Positions 1-10,480 of a DNA stretch of 64,000 nt are shown here, one piece after another (within the stretch, counting starts at the first letter, position 1; each line of letters begins with the position of its first letter). The stretch spans positions 15,569,821 through 15,633,820 of the forward strand of contig NC_079312.1 of the NCBI RefSeq assembly GCF_029931775.1, read 5' to 3'. Source of the stretch: Euleptes europaea. Lineage: Eukaryota; Chordata; Lepidosauria; Squamata; Sphaerodactylidae. The notes under the pieces were generated by a model, which made no database searches, was not told the DNA's origin, and worked only from the letters and a program-made list of their open reading frames with translations. Both the position numbers and the translations under genes were made by a program.

Positions 1-1098
1 CTTGGGGCGAGGAACGCCCACACACTTCCAGTTAATCTAATACGAGCTCATTAGAGACAAGGAAAAAACAGGAACATGATAACAAAAACCATAACAACAG
101 ATTGAACAACACAATGAACTGGTTGAACATCAACACAACAGTAGGAAGGACAAGGTGCCCCCTTTATTGCAACTGTGTTTGTCTTGTGCAGCTGTGATTA
201 TCTTGCTTGAGGTTCACGTTGGCTGATGAATGTTGGTTCAAATTAGTCAGCCACCCTGAGAAGATGACTCCTCATGGGTGGGCAAGATGACCTTCTACTT
301 CAGAGCAGAAAGGACCTTCTTGGTGAGTAAACAATGTATCTTTCCCGCTCTGAGGGAAGGTCATCTTGCAGCGTTGGGATGCCCAAGAGCCCCTTCACTT
401 TCGGGTGAGAGTCCTAGATGTCATCTTCTTTAACTACGTGTTGCAATACGCGCCTACCGAAGGCGGCCTCTGCTGATGCTAAGGTGTTAATGCGGTAGTG
501 CTTAATGAAGGTGGATGGATTAGTAGCTGCCCTGCATATTTTCTCCGTTGATGCTTGTTTGAACAGTGCTGCGGAGGTTGCTGCACTCCGGAGGGAGTGT
601 GCCATGATGCCTAATGGGGCCTGAAGCCCGCTTGCAATGTATGCCTTGGTGATGCACCTGCGGATAGTCGTGCTGATGGACTGGCGAGACATTGGCATAC
701 CCTTGTTAGGTAGTGCTATGGAAATAAATAGGTATTTGGTCTTTCGGATGGAAGCTGTCCTTGATATGTATATGTGGAGAGCTCTGTGCAAGTCCAAGGT
801 ATGCCAACTGTGTTCCTTGGAGTTGGAAGGATTGGGGCAGAAAGAAGGAAGGTTGATTTCTTGAGCTTGATGGAATTGTGATTGAACCTTAGGGGTGAAT
901 GACGGGTCTGTTCGGAGGACCACTCTGTCCTTGTGGAATATACACAGATCCTGACGTATGGAAAGTGACTTCAGTTCTGACACGCGACGGGCCGAGGTGA
1001 CGGCCGTCAGGAAGAGGGTTTTCATTTTGAGTAGTCTGATGTGGACCACCCGCATTGGTTCAAATGTCCCTAAGATCAGCCTCAGTACCAAAGTATTG
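1..1098 (-). mobile_element. DIRS/YR-type retroelement fossil (tyrosine recombinase part)
   Basis: The minus strand at about 414-1091 encodes a stretch resembling the tyrosine recombinase of DIRS/Ngaro retrotransposons. Visible features are an Arg box (SARRVSELKSL), the HSLRSAATSAAL block and the C-terminal FIKHYRIN block, which match the catalytic R...HxxR...Y layout of the family. These elements insert by recombination instead of by a DDE integrase. The flank at 1-413, including the short inverted pieces near 290-375, probably belongs to the same element. It is cut by the window edge and by a CR1 fragment on the other side, so only a part of an old, broken copy is present. The family call is by motif recognition; DIRS against Ngaro is not resolved. 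Confidence 0.65.
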
Positions 1099-1209
1099 GG
1101 AAATGGCTAATGTAAAACCCATCTATAAAAAGGGCTCCAGGGGGGACCCAGGAAATTAGAGGCCAGTTAGCATAACATCTGATCCAGGTAAATTGATGGA
1201 GAGCATAAT
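1099..1209 (+). mobile_element. CR1 LINE fragment (reverse transcriptase fingers)
   Basis: Translation reads ANVKPIYKKGSRGDPGN, then a stop in place of the usual Tyr, then RPVSITSDPGKLMESI. This is the CR1 reverse transcriptase segment usually written IYKKG...NYRPVSLTS. About 110 bp survive, so it is a dead fragment truncated at both ends. Confidence 0.7.
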
Positions 1210-1760
1210 ATGGGCCGCCCTCGTGCAGGACTAGCCAACGAACGGGCAGCGTCGGACCTGTGTGGCGGTTTCTACCGGGGGCCGCTAACCATCTGGTACG
1301 GTGACGGGAAAGAGCAGAACCGAGAGATCGTGCCTAGAGAATGGTTGGAAGGACCCTTGATTATCCACGCTCCGACCACCCCAGCCACCATCGCCACGGA
1401 GGAAACTATCCTGCTACGGGAACAGAACCAGACATTGAGCCTACAGAACCGGGACCTTCAGGCGCAGCTGAGCGCTCTGCAGAGAGATTTGACTGCAGTT
1501 TTGGGGGTAGTGAGAGAGCTCCGAAAGCCCTCGCAGCAACCCCGAGCCAGCTCCCTACCTGCCGCGGAACCACCCGTCTGTAGGGAGGCACCCCCACCCA
1601 AGCGCCCTACTGCCAGGGATCTGAAGGTATCCTTCGACGGGTCCATCATGAGCTACCCCATTTCCTGCTCCAAGTGTCCAGTTTCATGAAGGATCAAGGA
1701 CAGACCCCTCGGAGGAAGCCAGGGTCAGGTACGTGATCAGCCTACTAGAGCTTGCTTTAT
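1210..1760 (+). mobile_element. Ty3/gypsy gag-like fossil
   Basis: A gag-like region has a Gln/Leu-rich coiled-coil segment (around EQNQTLSLQNRDLQAQLSAL), a Pro-rich linker, and a segment beginning RDLKVSFDGS like the start of the capsid region in vertebrate Ty3/gypsy gag genes. It is a broken remnant of an LTR element; no LTRs or pol were recognised beside it. The family assignment is by resemblance only. Confidence 0.5.
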
Positions 1761-1877
1761 TTCCACTTCTTTAAGCATAAGCTCAACTGACTTTCTTTTG
1801 ACTGATGAGTTGGTGCTAGCAGCTAGAGTAAACCTGACTTCTTTCCTGCTTATTTTATTCTGTTTATATTCCTCCCG

Positions 1878-2140
1878 CTAGATCAAGTAACACTGCACGA
1901 AACTGGGCCCGTCTAGGAGAACTATTTGATGACATCAAAAACAACCATCCAACTATTCCAGTTCTTATGGCTGGTGACTTTAACGCACGAATAGCGCTGG
2001 ATGATAATACTCTCTTCCAAAATCTTATAGGGAATTTTGATGAGTCTTTCCTGAGCTTCCTATGGTACACTAGAACTTCCAGGGACTCGGTAATTAACTC
2101 TTCCGGCTTAAGTCTGGCCCAATTCGCTATCCAGAGAAAC
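1878..2140 (+). mobile_element. LINE endonuclease fragment
   Basis: The sequence encodes ...PVLMAGDFNARI... followed by RTSRDSVINSSGLSLAQF, the GDFNAR and Arg/Ser-Asp-Asn motifs of an APE-type LINE endonuclease. It may belong to the same family as the LINE 3' half at 19985-21150, since both look like I/Jockey- or Vingi-type elements, but no overlap exists to prove it. Truncated at both ends. Confidence 0.55.
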
Positions 2141-2150
2141 CTAGGATTAC

Positions 2151-2400
2151 ATGGAGAGGCGGCATGGTGTGGTGGTTAAGGTGCTGGACTGGGATCTGGA
2201 AAACCCAGGTTTGAATCCCCACTCTGCCATGGAAACTTTCTGGGTGACCTTGGGCCAGTCACACACTCTCAACATTGAGCCTGGCAAGAGTTTGGATGAG
2301 AGACCACCAAGGAATACCAGGGGCATGATACAGAGGCAGGAAATGGCAAACCACCTCTGAACATCTCTCGTCTGGAAAACCCTGTGAGTTTGCCAAAGGC
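2151..2400 (+). mobile_element. tRNA-headed SINE with 5S-SINE-like body
   Basis: The head reads GTGTGGTGGTTAAGGTGCTGG with the B-box-like GGTTTGAATCCCC, as in tRNA-derived SINEs. The later part (GGATGAGAGACCACCAAGG...GGCAAACCACCTCTGAACATC) is shared with the body of the 5S rRNA-derived SINEs at 39128 and 53700, so the unit looks chimeric. Confidence 0.7.
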
Positions 2401-2667
2401 AAATTTTTTTTAAAAAAAAATTCTATGGCTTGTTAATGATCCTCATCCTGTCAATTGCATTGGTTTCCACTGTGTAATCTGCCTTGAGTCTCAGTGAGAA
2501 AGGTGGACCATTAAATAAAATAACACTAAGTACCTGGCGTTGCTGTCCTGCCTCAGTGACTCAGCAATAAGTCTAATCACGAGTTTATTCATTCAGTAGT
2601 GGAAGAGCTTTTCCTGGGCAGCCTGCAGGTAAGGCCGTTGCCTGTCTCTGAATACTTTCCTGTAGCT

Positions 2668-3006
2668 GAGTGTGTCTCAACCTTTCCTACCTTCGGTCCC
2701 ACTAATTACCCTTATGAAAGAACCTGGGTCCCACCAGGATGGAATTTTTTTAAAACATCTTTTCTGAGAAAGACATTTCTGTGTCTGTACTTGCAGGCAT
2801 TCTGTTTATTACACTGCTTATGGTAAATTTTAAGGACATGAATATTGCAGTTATATTGCTTTATTGCTATGGCTTTAGAACACAACAGAAATAATTTTCC
2901 ATTAGCAACTGAAAAGCAGTAGTTGTTCTGAAAACCCCAGATCCCACCTAGACAAGTTCTGCATCTCACCAGAGCTGCACAGCCTGCTGGTTGAGAACCA
3001 CGTCTG
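2668..3006. mobile_element. hAT-like non-autonomous element
   Basis: The ends read TCTCAACCTTTCC...GGTTGAGAACCAC, the inverted termini typical of hAT-type elements. About 330 bp, no transposase. The same insertion is in the copy at 7950-8290, so it predates the duplication. Confidence 0.55.
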
Positions 3007-3117
3007 TGCATTAAACTCCCATACCTAACCTATAACTTACTGTGAGATCTAAATCACTTAATTATACAAAGAAACAACAACCCCCACCATGAGATATAGA
3101 AATGAAAGAAAATTCCA

Positions 3118-3480
3118 GTAGAATGCCCAAAATTCCGTGGGAGGATATCAGCAGCCGGAGATCACCACTACGATCAGATGGGTGACGTCCAAAGGAGAAA
3201 AGAAATCCACAGATCAATTGAGACGGTCGTTCCGGATACTGTATAAAGTCCCATTTTTGCCAAAAGCTTCATCAGTCATTGATCCCTTGTTGCTGTCCGC
3301 AGTTTGCTTTTGAATATTTGTTGAATATTTGTTATATCTTCTTGTAATATTTATGAGTATGTGAATATGTTATTTCCAGGTTGGCTTTCACAATAGGTCA
3401 ATCATAGGAGGATTGTATTTGGATCTTACTGGGATCTACTTATTCAAAAGCAAACTGTTGACAGCAAGCCTGGCAGCGTG
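3118..3480 (-). mobile_element. Penelope-like element end with inverted arms
   Basis: On the minus strand there is a CTGATGAAG core (plus-strand CTTCATCAGTC near 3268), like the PLE end at 47575. Inverted arms flank it: 3292-3316 (ending AGTTTGCTTTTGAATA) and 3441-3465 (starting TATTCAAAAGCAAACT). This arrangement recalls the other palindromic PLE ends in the window. Confidence 0.45.
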
Positions 3481-3929
3481 GATCTAAACTAAACCCCCCT
3501 CCGCCCGCCTTGCCAGGAGTCCCACGGACGCGGGCGGTGGGGCTTTACAGAGATCCACGCCTGCCACCCTCACCCACCCTTGCCACCACGTAAGCCTGGC
3601 AGGTGGGTGGTAGAGTTGCAGCTGGCGCCACCCCCCACCCCCGGCATCATGGGCAGGTAGGGAGGAGGATATGCCATGGCCCCATAAACCAGGCAGGTGG
3701 AGGCAGCGGCACTGCAAGTGGGAAGGGCAGGCAGGGGAGGGAGGGAAGGGGAGCCACCATTTCCTCCTCACCACCACGTGAATCGGGCAGGATGACATGG
3801 TGGCACATTAGATTGACAGGGTGGCTGTTCAGTGGCCAACAGGGCAAGTGGGGATGGGATGATGCCCCCTCACAAGTCTCATGGGCCCCCTTTATCACCA
3901 GATCTTTCTGAAGCGTAGATGACACATTA

Positions 3930-4110
3930 GTATGATTGCAAACACTGACAGCCAGTGTGTTGAAGTGCAGTGTGGTGGACTTGAACTGATGAGGCCTGGG
4001 TTCAAATTCCTACTCAGCTATAGGGTTGCCACTGCCTCCAGGTGGGCGCTCGAGATCTCCCCAAATTACAACTGTTCTGCAGATAGGGTTCCCAACTGCC
4101 CGGTTGTGGT
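3930..4110 (+). mobile_element. SINE head interrupted by a GGGTTGCCA-type MITE
   Basis: A tRNA-like head (GTTCAAATTCCTACTCAGCT) runs straight into AGGGTTGCCA, the end of the MITE family seen in full at 48261. The same junction occurs at 11970, so the MITE entered before the block was duplicated. Confidence 0.55.
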
Positions 4111-4345
4111 GGCAATTCCCTGCCAATTAACCGGGCTGCCCACTGGCCAGCTGGTGGTCAGAGCGGGCAGAAGCAGGCAGGGAGAGCGATTCCCTCCCAC
4201 TCATACTTCTGTGGAGTCAGAGTGGGCAGACAGCGGGGCTAGGAAACCGAAAGGAACTGTATCTGGACTGTGCACAAATCCCTCCCTCTCCCCAACCCCA
4301 CAAGGCTCCCAAGTGGGGACAAAGGCTGCTTCAGAGCTTGGACTC

Positions 4346-4445
4346 CACAGCAGGGGTGGGGAACCTTTTTTCTGCCAAGGGCCATTTGGATATTTATAAC
4401 ATCATTCGCAGGCCGTACAAAATTATCAACTTAAAAATTAGCCGA
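4346..4445 (+). mobile_element. hAT-like element end fragment
   Basis: Starts CAGGGGTGGGGAACCTTTTT and continues GCCAAGGGCCATTTGGAT, the left end of a widespread hAT (Charlie-type) repeat. The matching right end was not found nearby, so it is a fragment. From here to 5033 the DNA is G/C-rich with no supported gene. Confidence 0.5.
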
Positions 4446-4848
4446 CCAAGCCCCCAGCAGGCAGCTGCCCCAGATGAACCCCCCCCCGTGCGGGCAAGGA
4501 GGCTGGCATCCAACCAGTGGTGCGCACGGCCACCTGGTGGCACAGGATGGTCTGTTGCACAAGCCGGGCACCCTGAGACTAGCAAGAGGGTTTCCCTGCC
4601 GGGCTGGGGGTGGGGAGATCTGGGGGTCTCTCCGCGAAACGAGCCTGGGAAGATTTCCCCAAGCAGCAGACCATCGCCCTGGGAAAGTTGGAAGGAAGCA
4701 GAGAGGCGCAGCGGGACGGGTTTGCCGAGGGGAGCAACCTCGTGCATCATCTGCCCATTTCCAAATCAACACCCAGGTGCAAATCCCCGACCCCTCTTAC
4801 TGGGGGGGGGGAGTGGCAGAAACTCTCCAATTTTCCCCGCAGTGCTGA

Positions 4849-4876
4849 CTAAAAAAATAAATAAATAAATAAAAAG
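4849..4876 (+). repeat. (AAAT)n microsatellite
   Basis: Tandem AAAT units. Confidence 0.9.
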
Positions 4877-5214
4877 AAGGAAGAAAAGGTCCGATCGTTT
4901 GGGTGCGACCCCGCCTCTCTGCCCTTGTCTACGCCAGAGTGGTTCCCACAGCAGCAGCAGCACACGCGTTTTCCCTGCAAACCGGCATCTGGATGCGGAC
5001 GCCAGATCTGCAAGAGGGGGCAGGATGGGCTGCTAGGGCTGTCAAAAAAAAAAAATTCGGTACAGTTCGGATTCGGCCGAATTTGGCCCTTGTGGGTTCG
5101 GTACATGCCGAAGTCCGAACTCCCCCACTTCGGATCCGTTCAATTCGACGGGAATTCAAAGTTCGGAAAAAAAATTCGGCCGAATAAAACCATTAAAAAC
5201 ACAATCGAGCCTTT

Positions 5215-5345
5215 CCGCGGCTCTGGGGGGGGGGCATTTTTGGGCTTAGAGGTCCCAAACTTTCAGCAGAGCTTCAAAGGACTTATATTGAAAGACTCCC
5301 CAAGTTTTGTAAAGATTGGGTCAGGGGGGGCTGAGATATGGGCCC
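5215..5345 (-). repeat. Inverted copy of the 145 bp unit
   Basis: Reads GCATTTTTGGGC...CCCAAACTTTCAGC...AAGTTTTGTAAAGATTGGG, the reverse complement of the units at 6140-6735. It sits near the left end of the transposon. Confidence 0.75.
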
Positions 5346-6139
5346 TGAAAGGGGTCCCCCCACCCTTAATGTATATCTCTCAGCAGAGCTTGCCGCCCAC
5401 GCACAAAGCTCCCAGCCCCGACAAACAGCTGATGAGAGCAAGGGCGGGGCAGGTGCTAAGAACTTTGCAAAGCAACACAACACCTTTACAAACATGCAAA
5501 GGGCGGGGCAGGTGTGAAGAATTTTGCAAAACAATACAACTGCAAAGCAACACAAGCACGCAATGCAACACCTTTGCAACAGTGCAAAGCAACACCTGAC
5601 ACCTGGGAGTTTGCATACCATGGAAAGGGACAGAGGCAGCTAGCTATGCATAATGAGCAGGAGGGGGTGGAATTTCTCCTTCTGCATTGGACTTGGGACC
5701 AGGCAGATGCGTTCTTTAAGTCACCATTTGAAAACCAGTTTTGAGCAAGCATCAAAATAACCTAACTGATCTTATAAATGAGGAAAAACCTGAAGAATAA
5801 AAATGAAGCCCCCCCTCAAACCAGGGAGAGAGAGACTGGAGGGGGAACACACACCCCAGGCAGAACCGGCAAAAGCCCCCTTTGGCTTCCCCCCCCCCAC
5901 CCACAGAAACTGCTCCCTCCCCACACACACACACAGACTCTGCTTCCCCCCCCACACACACACAGAAAAGAAAAATTACAGATTAAAGCCCCCAAAGGGG
6001 TCTTACTGTGGCTGTCTTCTGTTCCAGCAGGAGGGGCTGGGAGGCTGGGTAATCCAATATGATTCCATTTGTATCCAATATAAGATCCATATGTATGCAT
6101 CTCTCCAGGGTGATCCATTCATCCCAATAGGGAAAAGGG

Positions 6140-6735
6140 GAAAGCCCATATCTTGGGGGCCCCTGACCCAATGTTTACAAAACTTGGGTGGTCTCTTAAA
6201 AAGCCTTTTCTGAAGCTCCGCTGAAAGTCTGGGGTCGGCACACCCAAAAATGCGCCCCCTGCAGCCACGGAAAGAGAAAAGGGGGGAGCCAATATTTCAG
6301 CCCCCACTGAACCCATCTTTACAAAACTTGGGTGGTCTCTTAAGAGGGATTCTCTGAAGCTATGATAAAAGTTTGGAGGCTGCACTCCCAAAAAAGCGCC
6401 CCCTGTAGCCACGAAAATGGAAAAGGGGGGAGAGGAAAAAGGGGTGGAGCCCATATCTCGGGACCCCCTGACCCAATGTTTACAAAACTTGGGGGGTATC
6501 TTAAGAAGCCTTGTCTGATGCTCCGCTGAAAGTTTGGGGTCGGCACACCCAAAAATGTGCCCTCTGCAGCCATGGAAAGAAAAAGGGGGGGAGCCCATAT
6601 CTCGGGACCCCCTGACCCAATGTTTACAAAACTTTGGTGGTCTCTTAAGAAAACCTGTCTGAATATCCCCTGAAAGTTTGGGGTCTGTACCCCAAAAAAT
6701 GCGCCCCCTGCAGCCACGGAAAGGAGCGAATGTGC
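6140..6735 (+). repeat. Four tandem ~145 bp units
   Basis: Each unit contains CCCATATCTCGGG...CCCAATGTTTACAAAACTT...GTCTCTTAAGA...CTGAAAGTTTGGGGTC...ATGCGCCCCCTGCAGCC. Units begin near 6147, 6290, 6447 and 6590. The long minus-strand open frame across them (6119-6757) is a by-product of the repeat and not a gene. Confidence 0.8.
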
Positions 6736-7081
6736 ACAAGCACCCCCTCACACACACATGAGGATTTCCCTCTCTCTCTCTCTTTCCCCGGCCGGCCGCA
6801 CATCAGCTGATTCCTCCAGTACTCAATCCTGACTGATTGGCCAGAAGAAGACCCAGCTTGGCCACCGATTGGCCGGGGGAGGAGAATGCTGCTTACTGAA
6901 GGTTATGCTGCTTACTGACGGCCCCGAATTGGCCGAATTTATTCGCGAACTCCCAAACTCGCTGAATTCGGCCCCCCCGGTTGCCCGCCAGTTTTGAGTT
7001 TGGTTCCTCCCGAACTAAAAACCGCCGAATCAAGGGAAATTCGGCTGATTTTCAGTTCGGGCCGAACCGAATTGACAGCCC

Positions 7082-7420
7082 TAGGCTGCACCACTCCAGA
7101 CAGTAGTGAGAGAGGGTGAGTCCCGTTTCTGAAAGCTCCCCCCTCTTCAAGAAAAGTCCACGCAGACAGAAAAGCAGCACAGCAAAGAAAGGGCTGAGTT
7201 TATTACCTGGCCCCTTGAACTGCTACTTTTCTGGTATAGCCAGTCTTTTAGTTGCACGTGCACAATCTAAGCCTTCCACACAGGCAGGTATCCACCCTTC
7301 TGACCTTGGAGGAGGAGGAGCTGTGCAAAGCAGGGACCTGCCCATATTGAACTTGGAGTGGGTGAACAGGCGGGCTTCACCCTAATACCCTCTTCTGCAT
7401 TGTTTAAATAGACTCTGCAG
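7082..7420. other. No recognised feature
   Basis: Unique-looking DNA between the TA-flanked transposon and the second duplicated block. No motif or splice-flanked frame was seen. Confidence 0.5.
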
Positions 7421-8310
7421 TCCTAGGATTACATGGAGAGACGGTTAAGGTGTCAGACTCGGGTCAGGGGAACCCAAGTTTGAACCCCCACTCTGCCCTG
7501 GAAACTTGCTGGGTGACCTTGGGCCAGTCACACACTCTCAGCCTCGACCCTGGCAAGTATGTTTGGATGGGAGACCTCCGAAAGAGTACCAGGGACTTGA
7601 CCCAGAGGCAGGCAATGGCAAACCATCTCTGAACATCCCTTGCCTTGAAAGCCTATGGGGTTGCCAATGCCAAAAACAAAATGTTAATTACATGGGTTCT
7701 TAGGATTCTCATCCTGTCCATTGCATTGGTTTTTACACTATGTCATCTGCCTTGACTCTCAGTGAAACTGGCGAACCATAAAATAATGTAAATAAAATAA
7801 TAATACCAAGTACCTGGTGTTGCTGTCCTGTGTCAGTGACTCAGCAATAAGTCTATTCATAAGTTCATTCATTCAGCAGTGGAAGAGCTTTTCCTGGACA
7901 GCCTACAGGTAACGCTGTTGCCTGTCTCTGAATACTTCCCTGTAAATCACTGAGCCTCAACTTTTCCCACCTTTGGTCCCACCAATGGCTCTTATCAAAG
8001 AACCTGAGTCCCACCAGGACTGAATTTTTTTTTAAAACGCCTTTTCTGAGAAAGACATTTACAGTATATGTTTGCACTTGCAGACATTCTGTTTATTACA
8101 ATTGCTTGTTTATGGTAGGTTATAAGGACATGAATATTACAGTAATATTCCTTTATTGCTATAGCTTTAGAAAACAACAGAAATAATTATTTCATTAGCA
8201 ATTGAAAAGGAATAATTGTTCTGAAAACCCCAAATCCCTCCTAGACTAGTTCTGTCTCAACCGAGATGCACAGCCTGCTGGTTGACAACCACTGCTGTAC
8301 ATTAAACTCC
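7421..8310 (+). repeat. Duplicated block, copy 2 (first part)
   Basis: Matches 2131-3020 throughout: the SINE at about 7433-7680, the AAGTACCTGGTGTTGCTGTCC segment, and the hAT-like element at about 7950-8290. Confidence 0.7.
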
Positions 8311-8870
8311 CGGCACTCACAAAAAGAGCCTGTCAGGGAGGAAACTAGATGAACAGGCAAAAATGTGACAGGCAAAAATGTCTTCTGTGGGTTTGTTTGG
8401 TTTGTTCTGTAACATAGGGGAGTGACCTCTCAAAGGTCCAGAGAAGACCAGGCTAATTCCAGCTTTTGACCTGTCTAGCTATTTTTAAAAAAATTGTTGA
8501 CGCACCATTGCAATGACCTATTATGGCAATTCACAGATTTTTAAAACTCACTCTTGCTTTTTTCATTGTGGAGTTATAAGAGGAACAGTATTGGCTGCAT
8601 ATTGAGCCTTATAACTCTGGCATGAGAAGGACTACTTTTAAAAAATGAAATCAGGGAAATCATTAAAATTATGGTCCAAAGAAGATCAGGCCACTGCCAG
8701 CATTTGAGATGCCTAGCCATAATTTTAAAAAATAACTCTCCATTAGAATGACCTATGGTGACAATGGCTAGTTCACAGATTTCTTTCCTGTTTTTTTTTA
8801 AACTAACTCTCTAGCTGTTTTCATTGCAGAATTAGAAGGGGAATGGGACTGGCTGCACATTGCTCTTTAT
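8311..8870. other. No gene; A/T-rich repeat-like DNA
   Basis: Two similar stretches (about 8460-8640 and 8690-8880), both with ATTTTTAAAA, CAATGACCTAT and CTAGCTGTTTTCATTG-type phrases, suggest an old internal duplication. Family not recognised. Confidence 0.4.
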
Positions 8871-8880
8871 AACTGAAACA

Positions 8881-9050
8881 AAAAGGGCAAGAGTCCAGTA
8901 GCACCTTAAAGACTAACAAAAATATTTTCTGGTAGCTGTGGCTCACAAAAGCTCATACCCTACCAGAAAATATTTTTGTTAGTCTTTAAGGTGCTACTGG
9001 ACTCTTGCCTTTTTCTACTACGGCAGACAGACTAACACGGCTACCCACTG
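8881..9050. mobile_element. Palindromic PLE-type end
   Basis: A near-perfect inverted repeat: left arm 8881-8934 and right arm 8961-9014, sharing CAAGAGTCCAGTAGCACC...GACTAACAAAAATATTTTC. The right arm runs on into AGACTAACACGGCTACCC, the same kind of terminal sequence as other PLE-like ends here. I read it as a head-to-head PLE-end insertion; the family is inferred. Confidence 0.55.
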
Positions 9051-9985
9051 TGAAAAAGGGCTAGAGAGTTGCTTTTAAAAAATAAATCTGGGAACAAGTA
9101 CATTGTTGCAGTAGGCAGGGGATATAATTTTTTTTTTTTTTTTAACTATGTTGATCTGGTACCAACTTTTTAAAAAGGCCTCCATTAGTGGGTGGACGAA
9201 AGGCCTCCCCAGAGCATCAAGGCAAGGAAATGGCACATGAGCAGGAATTCAGTGTAAATTTAGACAAAAATAAAAGCCAGAATGCTGAAGAGTCCTGCGC
9301 ATATGGGTGCCAGCCCAGAGCCCTCATTCCACCCCCTCCACGTTCAATGGCAACATCCTCATCCGTCCATGTTGAAGGAGGACGAGGCCTTGGCTTCGTC
9401 TTTGCCTTTTCTCTCTCCTTTGCTTTCCCCATCTTCAACTTCTTGCCAGGCTCCTTCCTTCACATTACAAACCCCCCAGCATTTCCCCTTCCCCCAAAGT
9501 GTGGGTCCTGCTGTGGTCACCTCTCTCCTTGCAACCTGCTCTGCTCTCGCTCTGGTCTTTCAATGTCCCCCTCAAGCCACCTCCCTCCTATCCGGCTCTC
9601 CACTGCCAAAAACCCCCCACCTCTCTCTTCATTCTGAACAAGGGACGTTTCTCCTTTGACGCCTCCATTAACTTCCTTTCTGCTCCCAGACCCCACAGAA
9701 ACTCTTCGATCCTGCCCTTCGAACCCCTCTGCATCGGTCCATCAGAAAATAAAGCTGGGGGCCTCAGAACTGGTCACCAGCTTCTGGATTTTGATGGGAC
9801 TTGTAGAGCCCAAAATGAAGGGAGTCGGAAAATCCTGGCCCAGATTAGGTCCAGAGACTCTGGTCTTTGCAATGGAATCAAAGGTTTAACCATGAGAAGG
9901 CAGGAAGGTGGGAAGCAGCACAGACAGGGAGGGTGGGAAATATCCCTTCCTTTACAAAACAAAGAGGGGTTAACTTCCTTCACCT
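9051..9985. other. No recognised feature
   Basis: Several overlapping open frames exist on both strands, but none has a known motif, and the region is Pro/Ser-coding C/T-rich DNA of the kind that yields chance frames. Confidence 0.5.
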
Positions 9986-9989
9986 ATCA

Positions 9990-10215
9990 GAAGTTGGTAG
10001 TTGTTAGAGGGTCTTAGAATCTGTGAGGCCCGGGTTCCAATCCTAACCCCACCATGGAAGCTTGCTTGTTGGCATTGGGCCAGTCACACACCCTCACCCT
10101 AACCTCCTTCTCAGGACTGTGGTTGTTGTGAGGATAAAATGGAAGGCAGTGGGGTGATATAAACTGCTGTGGGTTCACCTTTGGGAGAAAGGCAGCAGAG
10201 ACAAGATGAGGGGGG
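9990..10215 (+). mobile_element. tRNA-derived SINE
   Basis: Has CCCGGGTTCCAATCCTAACCCC, then GGGCCAGTCACACACCCTC and GTTGTTGTGAGGATAAAATGG, ending in GGGAGAAAGGCAG. This is a common tRNA-headed SINE type in the window. Confidence 0.75.
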
Positions 10216-10242
10216 TAAAGAAAGTCCTTGAAGGTTCAGAGC

Positions 10243-10480
10243 CAGTATTTTGTAGTGGTTAAAGCAGGTCTAGGATCTAAGAGACCCAGGTTCAAATTCT
10301 CATTCTGCCTCTGATACTTGGAGGCTGAAGGAGGGCCACTCTCACACACACACACTCAGCCTCCTCCAATTCACAGGACACTTATTGTGAGGATAAAATG
10401 GAAGACTGGACAGCGATGTCAGCCACGTTTGGTCCCCGCTGGGGAGAAAGGCAGGGTATACATGAAGTCCCTCTGTAATA
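10243..10480 (+). mobile_element. tRNA-derived SINE
   Basis: Same family as 9990-10215: GTAGTGGTTAAAGCAGGTCTAGG head, GTTCAAATTCTCATTCTGCC B-box region, and TGAGGATAAAATGGAAG body, ending GGGGAGAAAGGCAGGGTATA. Confidence 0.75.

Larger units (their letters stand above)
2131..4060 (+). repeat. Duplicated block, copy 1
   Basis: This block matches 7421-8310 and then 11440-11990 in the same order and orientation. It begins at the shared phrase CCTAGGATTACATGGAGAG. Shared contents are a tRNA/5S composite SINE, a hAT-like element, a G/C-rich segment starting near 3484 and a SINE head split by a GGGTTGCCA-type MITE. Copy 2 is opened by about 3.1 kb of other DNA (8311-11440). Divergence is moderate by eye, so the duplication is not recent. 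Confidence 0.7.
5036..7081. mobile_element. TA-flanked 2 kb non-autonomous DNA transposon
   Basis: The ends are inverted: GGGCTGTCAA...TTCGG at the left and CCGAA...TTGACAGCCC at the right, with imperfect similarity continuing about 40 bp. TA lies on both sides (5034-5035 and 7082-7083), which fits a TA target duplication as in Tc1/mariner-type elements. No transposase frame is visible. The interior holds a roughly 145 bp unit in about four tandem copies at 6140-6735 and once, inverted, at 5215-5345. It also holds a CAAAGCAACAC-rich stretch at 5455-5600 and C/A-rich simple sequence at 5880-5965. Confidence 0.65.

Noticed and set aside
6119-6757. A 212-residue minus-strand frame with internal repeats, looking like a repetitive protein
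   Set aside because: It follows the ~145 bp tandem units of a non-autonomous transposon, is read in more than one frame, and has no start context or known motif.
9188-10017. Overlapping frames of 125-172 residues
   Set aside because: Low-complexity Pro/Ser/Leu composition, no motif, no splice context, and mutual overlap in different frames.
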